Shown piece by piece: positions 12,580 through 17,036 of a DNA stretch of 17,036 nucleotides (the first letter of the stretch is position 1; the number at the start of each line of letters is the position of its first letter). The notes under the pieces were generated by a model. The model had not been told where the DNA came from, ran no database searches, and saw only the letters and a program-made list of their open reading frames with translations. This DNA comes from Thermus phage P23-77. Lineage: Viruses; Dividoviricota; Laserviricetes; Halopanivirales. The stretch lies in assembly GCF_000884275.1 (NCBI RefSeq), contig NC_013197.1. The stretch is one strand, 5' to 3'. The position numbers and the translations under genes were made by a program.

Positions 12580-13676
12580 CCCCGGTACGCACCTACAAGC
12601 GCGGAAAGACCTACGCCCCGGAGGTCCAGCTGGCCCCCGGGCCCCGGTCCATGGGGGACACGGGGGACGGGTCCTACCTCACCCTCTACGGCTACGCCTG
12701 GCTGGGCCTCCTGGACCGGAAGGAGAACCGCTTTCGCCTCTTCCAGGCCCAGGTGCCCGGGGAAGGCCCCTGGCCCCTCTCCGACCCCCGGGGCCCGGAC
12801 GTGGCCGTCTGGGTGGAGCAGGAGGTCCCTCCCCTCCCCCACGACCCCCGGGAGGTCCGGCACATGGCCCTGGCCTTTGACCAGGCGGCCCGGCACGTTC
12901 TGGCCTACGAGCGGGGCGGCCAGGTCTGGGTGCGGCAGTGGGACCCCGTGTCCCAGGTTTTCGTCATGCGGGGCCCCTTCCCCGGGGTGGACCCGTTCCT
13001 CGTCCAGGACGCCACCGTGGGCTACTTCCCCCCAGACTCGGACGTCCTCCTCTTCCACCTCTCCCCGGACCGCACCGCCCTGGTCATGCGGGCCCAAAGA
13101 GAGCTGTACGCCACCCCCCACGTCATAGAGACCTTCCCCAGCCCGGTGGTCCTGGATCAGGCGGTGGCCCTGCCCTACCAGATTGAGCTTCTGGGCTCCT
13201 TCCTGGACGCCCTGGGCGAAACCGGGGTGGTGGTCCGGTCCGAGGTCTACCCGGTGCGGGTGGGGGACGCTTTGGGGCCGGCCACCTTCACCGCTCCTGC
13301 CACCGGGGCCTACATCCCGGTGGTGGTCATTCAGGACCTGGGGACGGACACCCTGGGTACCGGCGCTTTCGCCGCCCCCACCACGGGGGCCTACATCCCG
13401 GTGGTGGTCATTCAGGACCTTGGAACGGAGGCGCTGGGTTCCGGCACTTTCACCGCTCCGTCTACTGGGGCCTACATCCCGGTGGTGGTGGTCCAGGACC
13501 TCGGGACAGAAGCCCTGGCCACCGGCACCTTCACCGCGCCCGCCACGGGGACCTATGTCCTGGTGGTGGTGGTCCAGGACTTGACCGCCAGCCAGTACAC
13601 CGACGGCTTGGGGTACGAGGCCCTGGGTACCGGCACCTTTGCCGCCCCCACCACGGGGAGCTACACGCTTGCATAG
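12576..13676 (+). CDS. Repeat-containing spike/fibre protein (366 aa)
   Basis: ATG 12576 overlaps the previous stop; no close Shine-Dalgarno is seen, so translation is probably coupled. An in-frame extension to 12438 lies within the upstream gene. Residues 1-225 are beta-rich with WD-like short motifs (VWVRQWDPVSQVFVMRGPFP). From residue 231, near-identical 27-residue units follow, consensus (E/D)xLGxGTFxAPxTGAYIPVVV(I/V)QDLGT: units 1-4 at 231-338, then a nine-residue insert and a final partial unit ending at the stop. Such repeats usually form a beta-structured shaft or tip exposed on the virion. Host recognition is the likely role. Confidence 0.75.
   Translation: MTPVRTYKRGKTYAPEVQLAPGPRSMGDTGDGSYLTLYGYAWLGLLDRKENRFRLFQAQVPGEGPWPLSDPRGPDVAVWVEQEVPPLPHDPREVRHMALAFDQAARHVLAYERGGQVWVRQWDPVSQVFVMRGPFPGVDPFLVQDATVGYFPPDSDVLLFHLSPDRTALVMRAQRELYATPHVIETFPSPVVLDQAVALPYQIELLGSFLDALGETGVVVRSEVYPVRVGDALGPATFTAPATGAYIPVVVIQDLGTDTLGTGAFAAPTTGAYIPVVVIQDLGTEALGSGTFTAPSTGAYIPVVVVQDLGTEALATGTFTAPATGTYVLVVVVQDLTASQYTDGLGYEALGTGTFAAPTTGSYTLA
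13266..13676 (+). repeat. 81-bp tandem coding repeats of the spike gene
   Basis: Four 81-bp units begin at 13266, 13347, 13428 and 13509. A partial fifth starts at 13617 after a 27-bp insertion (13590-13616). Units 1-3 share long exact stretches such as CCGGTGGTGGTCATTCAGGA, so recent duplication or gene conversion is likely. All units keep the reading frame. Confidence 0.85.
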
Positions 13677-13685
13677 GAGGAGAAC

Positions 13686-14795
13686 ATGGGACGCATCATT
13701 CTGGTGAGACCGCTCTTACCGCCACCCCCGCAACTTACGGCCCGCTTGCAGCCCCAGTACCTGCATTGGCAGGTGGGGCGCTACCGGGAACGCCTGACCA
13801 GCGGCCCCGGTGGGTTGGGGCGCGGGAAGGTCTGGGTGGTAGACAAGGAGGGGGAGCAGCACAACCTCATCCTCACCCAGACCTACGACAGCCTCATCCC
13901 CCTGTACGGCTTCCTGGACATGCTGCGCTACGCGGCTGTGGGGACTGGCTCTACGCCGCCAGACCCCTCCCAGACGGGGCTTGCGAACGAGGTGCGCCGC
14001 ACGCTGAACCTAGCCACAGGCTACTCGTACTACTACATCCCCACGCGCATAGCGGATGGCGTGGCGGACATCCTGGCCGCCCGTGAGTTCACGGAGGCGG
14101 AAGTGGGGGGGCTAAACCTCACCGAGTGGGGCTTTGGGCCGCGTGCCGCAAGCGGAACCGGCTCCAACCCGCGTCTTGCCGTCCGAGAGCTGTTCAGAGA
14201 TGGTAGCGGCAACCCCATCGTGCTCACCCTAGCCACAGACCAGCGACTCAGGCTCTTATACAAGATGCGCCTCACCGTTGGGCCGGTTACGCCACAGGCC
14301 GTTTCCATCAACATCAGCGGCATCGGAGTAAGGACCGGGAAGCTGGTGATGCGGAAGTACATTCCCACCAGCGCCGACCCATTCACCAGATGGCGCGAGC
14401 CGCAAAGCTCCGGCCCATCCTACTACGCAGACTTCGGCGACATTGCGACTTTAGACGGGTTCGCCCGCCAGACCGCCTTTGGCGTTACCGGCGGCCACAT
14501 CATCCACGTCGTTTCCGGAACAAACCCGTCCACATACTACAACAACACCACCGCGTTCACCAGCAACCTTTACAAGGCTATCGCCTACCAGAGCTACGTG
14601 GCTAATAGCCGCCAGCGCAAAAGCCAGCCAGTAGTTTGGCTATCAAGCGAGGCCAACACCACCATCTACGGGATTGGCATCGGTTACAACTGGTATCCGT
14701 CGCCCCTCCTCATCTTTGACCCCGGTCAGGAGTTCGCCAAGTCCAACCTCTACAAGCTCCAGATTGACGAGTGGACGCTTACCTGGGGGCCGTGA
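13686..14795 (+). CDS. Putative receptor-binding / tail-like protein (369 aa)
   Basis: AGGAGGAGAAC precedes ATG 13686. TQTYDSLIPLYGFLDMLRYAAVGTGSTPPDPSQTGLANEVRRT (64-106) contains the VGTGxTPP...QTxLxxEVxRT pattern common in structural and receptor-binding proteins of tailed phages. The rest is beta-rich and Tyr/Asn/Thr-rich (STYYNNTTAFTSNLYKAIAY), typical of host-contact surfaces. The gene's base and codon use differ from its neighbours: many A- and T-ending codons from about 13960 to 14750. I recall a structural protein VP29 in this position. A horizontally acquired spike is the best reading. Confidence 0.75.
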   Translation: MGRIILVRPLLPPPPQLTARLQPQYLHWQVGRYRERLTSGPGGLGRGKVWVVDKEGEQHNLILTQTYDSLIPLYGFLDMLRYAAVGTGSTPPDPSQTGLANEVRRTLNLATGYSYYYIPTRIADGVADILAAREFTEAEVGGLNLTEWGFGPRAASGTGSNPRLAVRELFRDGSGNPIVLTLATDQRLRLLYKMRLTVGPVTPQAVSINISGIGVRTGKLVMRKYIPTSADPFTRWREPQSSGPSYYADFGDIATLDGFARQTAFGVTGGHIIHVVSGTNPSTYYNNTTAFTSNLYKAIAYQSYVANSRQRKSQPVVWLSSEANTTIYGIGIGYNWYPSPLLIFDPGQEFAKSNLYKLQIDEWTLTWGP

Positions 14796-15061
14796 TGGTG
14801 CCGGGCGGATGGGCTAACAGAACCGCAGTCTTACCCCCTTCCCGCCCCGTGCCGGGGCAGGAGGTGGGAATCTTCCCTCAGGCCAGGCGGGACGGGCGGC
14901 ATGTGCCGGGGGCCGAGGCCAAGGGGGGGCAGGCCCGCTACTGGGACCTGAGCGGCTTCGTGTGGTACTGGGCGGGGGGGATGCTCACCCTCAACCGGGG
15001 GCAGAAGCGGATTCGGCGCACGTCCAGGGGGGCGGAAGATGCCACGCACGCCCAAGGGTAG
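14795..15061 (+). CDS. Small protein of unknown function (88 aa)
   Basis: ATG 14795 overlaps the upstream stop by one base (TGATG), and the last 23 nt overlap the transglycosylase gene. There is no hydrophobic helix long enough for a clear TM. Notable segments are PSRPVPGQEVGIFPQARRDG and ARYWDLSGFVWYWAGGMLTL, with a basic tail (NRGQKRIRRTSRG). The compact coupling supports expression, but no family is recognised and the evidence is mostly positional. Confidence 0.6.
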   Translation: MVPGGWANRTAVLPPSRPVPGQEVGIFPQARRDGRHVPGAEAKGGQARYWDLSGFVWYWAGGMLTLNRGQKRIRRTSRGAEDATHAQG

Positions 15062-15740
15062 GCTCAGCATCGCCGCGGTGGTCCTGGGCGGGGTGGCCCT
15101 GGCCGCCCTGGCCCGGCCCAGGGGCAGCGTTTCTTCCTCCTCTCCCTCCCCTTCCCCGGCCGGGCCGTGCGACTACCAGCCCGGGGCAGGGCTGGCGAAG
15201 ACCTATGAGGACCTCGTAAACCGCATTCACCAGCGCATCCTGGAGGTGCGGAAGGACCTGGGGACGTGCATACCTGCGACCGGCACCCCCTGCTCCGTGG
15301 TGCTGGCCAGCGCCCTGGCCAGCAGCGTTAACTTCGGCATTCCCCCGGACATCGCCACGGCGTTGGCATGGCGTGAAAGCCGCTTCGGGCTCTACCTGGA
15401 GACCGAGCGCATCGTAAAGGCCCTCAATCAAGGCCGGTGCACCTCTGCCTCGGGGACAGAGATCGGTCCTTTGCAGGTCAAGCCGGCGGCGTTCTGCCAA
15501 ACGGGCCGAGACCCCCGGAAACTCCTCTCCATGGACATGACGGGCCGCATCTGGTACGCCGTCCAGGCCGGCCTGGCCTACCTGGAGTGGCTGAAGGGGC
15601 AGTTTCCGGGCCTGGCGTGGCGTGAGCTTCTCCAAGCCTACAACGTGGGCCCCACCGCCTACCGGCAGGGCAAGCGGAACCCGAGCTACGCCTGCGATAT
15701 CATCGCCCAAGCGAATACATACACCGAGCTGAAGGTGTAG
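15039..15740 (+). CDS. Membrane-anchored lytic transglycosylase (SLT domain, 233 aa)
   Basis: An N-terminal anchor (SIAAVVLGGVALAALA) is followed by a Ser/Pro linker (30-42) and a goose-lysozyme/SLT-type domain. Catalytic Glu113 lies in ALAWRESRFG, then GPLQVKPAAF (143-152) and AYNVGPTAYR (200-209), the three usual SLT blocks. Cys44, 77, 85, 134, 153 and 219 may form disulfides. The enzyme cleaves the glycan between MurNAc and GlcNAc. Its N-terminal anchor and its place after the spike genes suggest a virion enzyme opening the wall for DNA entry, though lysis is also possible. ATG 15039 has GGGGGGCGGAAG upstream. Confidence 0.9.
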   Translation: MPRTPKGRLSIAAVVLGGVALAALARPRGSVSSSSPSPSPAGPCDYQPGAGLAKTYEDLVNRIHQRILEVRKDLGTCIPATGTPCSVVLASALASSVNFGIPPDIATALAWRESRFGLYLETERIVKALNQGRCTSASGTEIGPLQVKPAAFCQTGRDPRKLLSMDMTGRIWYAVQAGLAYLEWLKGQFPGLAWRELLQAYNVGPTAYRQGKRNPSYACDIIAQANTYTELKV

Positions 15741-15758
15741 ATAAGGTGTCAAAGGACT

Positions 15759-15788
15759 TCCCCGGGGCCTTATGGACCCCGGGGATTT
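15759..15788 (+). terminator. GC-rich hairpin closing the late operon
   Basis: TCCCCGGGG (15759-15767) pairs with CCCCGGGGA (15777-15785); within it CC/GG can extend the stem around a TTAT loop with one bulged A. ATTTG follows, a poor T-tract, so termination may be incomplete or Rho-independent only in part. It stands 18 bp after the last late gene and just before the attP-like segment. Confidence 0.65.
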
Positions 15789-15801
15789 GCCTTCTCCGTG
15801 C

Positions 15802-15846
15802 TGGTGGGCGATGGTGGACTCGAACCACCGACCTCACGCTTATCAG
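15802..15846 (-). other. attP-like 3' half of a tRNA-Ile(GAU) gene
   Basis: The minus strand reads, from 15846 to 15802, anticodon loop CTGATAA, stem GCGTG, variable AGGTC, T-arm GGTGG-TTCGAGT-CCACC (perfect 5-bp stem), acceptor strand ATCGCCC, discriminator A and CCA. This is the 3' half of a bacterial tRNA-Ile with anticodon GAU. The bases just beyond the anticodon loop (TTAGTG) do not pair with GCGTG and there is no 5' half, so it is not a functional tRNA. A perfect tRNA 3' half in a phage is the usual form of an attachment site that restores the host gene after integration. No integrase gene is visible in this genome. Confidence 0.8.
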
Positions 15847-15863
15847 CACTAAAAGGTCATGAG

Positions 15864-15899
15864 CCTAGGGAAAGGGCAAAACCCGGCTTGCGCCCTAGG
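15864..15899. repeat. Inverted repeat next to the attP-like site
   Basis: CCTAGGG (15864-15870) and CCCTAGG (15893-15899) are perfect 7-bp inverted copies separated by 22 nt. Alternative pairing of AGGGC and GCCCT is possible within the same stretch. TTTTT at 15908-15912 follows after GTGACGGCC, so a second weak terminator on the + strand is possible. A recombinase or excisionase arm site is the other reading. The rest of 15741-16017 holds no gene that I can support. Confidence 0.45.
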
Positions 15900-15982
15900 T
15901 GACGGCCTTTTTGCCTCGCCTTACCTGGGGCATCCCTTGGTAGCCCATACTCCTAAACTACGTCACCTGCTTCTAGCTACTC

Positions 15983-16018
15983 TTGACTAAACACTAATGA
16001 AAGGCTATCATGCAGGCA
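15983..16018 (+). promoter_or_regulatory. Early promoter, leaderless
   Basis: TTGACT (15983-15988), a 17-nt spacer and TATCAT (16006-16011) form the best sigma-70-type promoter in the window. ATG 16018 lies 6 nt after the -10, so the transcript would start at the start codon with no leader. The -10/start segment TATCATGCAGGCATG closely matches TATTATGCGGGCATG at 3058-3072. It would drive the early operon from 16018 through the junction toward 3042. Confidence 0.75.
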
Positions 16019-16215
16019 TGAGGGTCTACACGGTAGATGAAGTGGCCCGCATCTTGCGCGTGCACCCCCTCACCGTGCTTCGGTACATCAAGAGGGGCCG
16101 GTTGCGGGCTAAGAGGATAGGCCGTGGGTACCGCATAACCGAGCGGGAGCTGAATATTTTTTTGGGCTTGGATAGAAATGAGTTTCTAAGCCCCCAGGAG
16201 GGCTCCGATGCTTAG
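16018..16215 (+). CDS. Excisionase-type HTH DNA-binding protein (65 aa)
   Basis: RVYTVDEVARILRVHPLTVLRYIKRGRLRAKRIGRGYRITERELNIFL is a textbook MerR-like/excisionase (HTH_17) domain, with the recognition helix at HPLTVLRYIKRG and the wing RIGRGYRI. It is the whole protein, and the usual size for Xis. ATG 16018 is chosen over an in-frame ATG 7 codons upstream because the -10 box lies between them. Standing next to an attP-like site, it could be a directionality factor, or the early repressor/activator of its own promoter. Its overlap with the next gene is 8 nt. Confidence 0.88.
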   Translation: MRVYTVDEVARILRVHPLTVLRYIKRGRLRAKRIGRGYRITERELNIFLGLDRNEFLSPQEGSDA

Positions 16216-16396
16216 CCCCTTCCTCCTTACCGCGGTCTACCTTCTCCTCGCCGTTCTGTTCTACGCGGTGCTTGCGGTCTACGTCCGGGCCCGCTACCCG
16301 GAGCCCGGGCCGGCGGCGGTGGTCCTCATGGCGCTTCTGGCCGGCCTCATGGCCGTGGCGGCCGTGTCGGTTTTGGCCCTCGGAGGTGGGAGATGA
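16208..16396 (+). CDS. Small two-TM protein (62 aa)
   Basis: AGGAGGG with about 6 nt spacing precedes ATG 16208. Two hydrophobic helices (LLTAVYLLLAVLFYAVLAVY and AAVVLMALLAGLMAVAAVSV) are joined by a short polar turn RARYPEPGP. It could be an early host-membrane protein. No family recognised. Stop and next start overlap (ATGA). Confidence 0.75.
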   Translation: MLSPFLLTAVYLLLAVLFYAVLAVYVRARYPEPGPAAVVLMALLAGLMAVAAVSVLALGGGR

Positions 16397-16500
16397 AGGA
16401 CTCTTGGCTCTGGCGTTGGGGGCTGGACCTTTTGGGGGGGATTTTGGGGGGCATCATCTTGGGCCTGGCCCTTCGGTACGCCCCGCAAGGGGGGTGGTAG
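16393..16500 (+). CDS. Tiny membrane protein (35 aa)
   Basis: GGAGGTGGGAG precedes ATG 16393, which overlaps the upstream stop. The sequence MKDSWLWRWGLDLLGGILGG continues into IILGLALRYAPQGGW. One Gly-rich hydrophobic helix is preceded by a Trp-rich amphipathic start. It could pair with the upstream two-TM protein. Short, but well placed in the coupled early operon. Confidence 0.65.
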   Translation: MKDSWLWRWGLDLLGGILGGIILGLALRYAPQGGW

Positions 16501-16502
16501 CG

Positions 16503-16775
16503 GTGCGGCTCATGCTCTTGAAGGACGTTTCCCAGGCCACGGGCATTCCCCTGGAGACCCTGCGGCGGGCCGTCCGGGCCCAGCCGGGGAACCCCATGCA
16601 CCTGCCCCACGTCCGGCTGGGAAAGGGGCAGGTCTACGTCAAGGAGGAGTGGCTGGAGGAGTGGCTGAACCGCCTTCGCTCGGACGCGGTCCTGGCCAGG
16701 GGCCACGTGACCACGGCTGACCAGCTGAAGGCGGCCATCAAGCGGTTGGAGCGGCGCAAGGGAGGTGCGGTATGA
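16503..16775 (+). CDS. Second small HTH protein (90 aa)
   Basis: MLLKDVSQATGIPLETLRRAVRAQPGNPMHLPHVRLGKGQVYVKEEWLEEWLNRLR resembles an excisionase/MerR-type winged HTH: helix KDVSQATGIP, recognition helix ETLRRAVRA, a wing RLGKGQVYV and a final helix. GTG 16503 is chosen because the GGGGGGTGG tract lies about 6 nt upstream; ATG 16512 is the alternative and would lose three residues. The C-terminal helix (TTADQLKAAIKRLERRKGG) is basic. A second early regulator is likely. The stop overlaps the next start (ATGA). Confidence 0.75.
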   Translation: MRLMLLKDVSQATGIPLETLRRAVRAQPGNPMHLPHVRLGKGQVYVKEEWLEEWLNRLRSDAVLARGHVTTADQLKAAIKRLERRKGGAV

Positions 16776-17036
16776 CCCAGACACAGACCCTCAGGCGGTA
16801 CGAGCGGGCCCTGCGGATCGCCCTGCAGCGGGCCCAGGTCCCCACGGAAGAGGAGCTGAAGGAGGAGCCCAACCTTTTGGGCGCTTGGGAGGCCACCCTG
16901 GAGGCGTACGAGGAGGAGCGCCCAGACGACCCCTTCGTTCAAGCGTGGCGGGACGTAGAGCGCATCGTGAACGTCCTCGAGGCCATAGAGCGGGAAATGG
17001 GCATCCCGCACCTCCGCCCCGTCCCTACGCATCGGC
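16772..17036 (+). CDS. N-terminal part of the junction-spanning early protein
   Basis: GGGAGGT lies 5 nt before ATG 16772. Residues 1-75 are charged and helical (LRRYERALRIALQRAQVPTE, EEERPDDPFVQAWRDVERIV). The frame is open to the end of the window and, if the 47-base terminal duplication is collapsed, continues at base 48 to the stop at 244 for about 153 residues. If the duplication were real in tandem, the frame would instead shift and stop at 171-173. No domain recognised. It lies between an HTH gene and the putative initiator in the early operon. Confidence 0.8.
   Translation, partial: MTQTQTLRRYERALRIALQRAQVPTEEELKEEPNLLGAWEATLEAYEEERPDDPFVQAWRDVERIVNVLEAIEREMGIPHLRPVPTHR
16990..17036 (+). 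repeat. 47-bp terminal direct repeat (identical to 1-47)
   Basis: Bases 16990-17036 equal bases 1-47 without a difference. The simplest explanation is overlap of a circular sequence opened at an arbitrary point. The unit length would then be 16,989 bp. Confidence 0.97.

Noticed and set aside
15790-15880. Complete tRNA gene on the minus strand
   Set aside because: Only the 3' half fits tRNA-Ile. The bases before the anticodon loop cannot form the anticodon stem and no acceptor 5' strand or D-arm follows.

Overview
The window looks like the complete genome of a small, very G+C-rich, membrane-containing icosahedral phage of Thermus. Every gene I support lies on the + strand. The gene content is diagnostic: a small FtsK/HerA-type packaging ATPase, two adjacent capsid proteins of about 173 and 291 residues, a very basic minor capsid protein, many one- or two-helix membrane proteins and several wall-degrading enzymes. 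This is the plan I know for Thermus virus P23-77 and its relative IN93 (Matsushitaviridae, formerly Gammasphaerolipovirus), and my recollection of the P23-77 genome size (about 17.0 kb, circular) fits. The identification comes from memory and gene order, not from a database search. The first 47 bases are repeated exactly as the last 47, so the molecule is almost certainly a circle, probably of 16,989 bp, cut inside a gene that runs across the ends.

Early region, 15983 through the junction to 3363. A leaderless promoter at 15983-16018, beside an attP-like half tRNA-Ile, starts a tightly overlapping operon. It holds an excisionase-type HTH protein, two tiny membrane proteins, a second HTH protein, the junction-spanning gene, a 425-aa putative replication initiator whose coding sequence contains nested inverted repeats (a possible origin), a small unknown, a PP-loop ATPase with several cysteines and a membrane-anchored Cys protein. 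A separate small HhH gene (3070-3363) has its own leaderless start and ends at a strong terminator (3391-3427).

Late region, 3456-15740. A third leaderless-type start follows the terminator directly. The order is a two-helix membrane protein, a 17-residue protamine-like microprotein, two overlapping Pro-rich membrane proteins, an M15 peptidase, an Amidase_3, the basic minor capsid protein, a small membrane protein, the packaging ATPase, a structured intergenic element of 13-bp-period repeats, a three-helix membrane protein, the two capsid proteins, two paralogous coiled-coil/TM proteins, a Pro/Thr-rich coiled-coil protein, a run of tiny membrane proteins including a holin candidate, a spike or fibre module (a repeat protein plus a compositionally foreign protein with a tail-like motif) and a lytic transglycosylase. 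A GC-rich hairpin closes the unit.

How it fits together: the early genes probably control and replicate the circle. The late genes build a protein shell over a lipid membrane, package DNA with the ATPase, recognise the host with the spike module, and breach the wall with enzymes that cut three different peptidoglycan bonds. The main oddities are an attP-like tRNA fragment with no integrase, an origin-like element inside the initiator gene, the protamine-like microgene, a shared leaderless start signature and the CCTACG repeat arrays.
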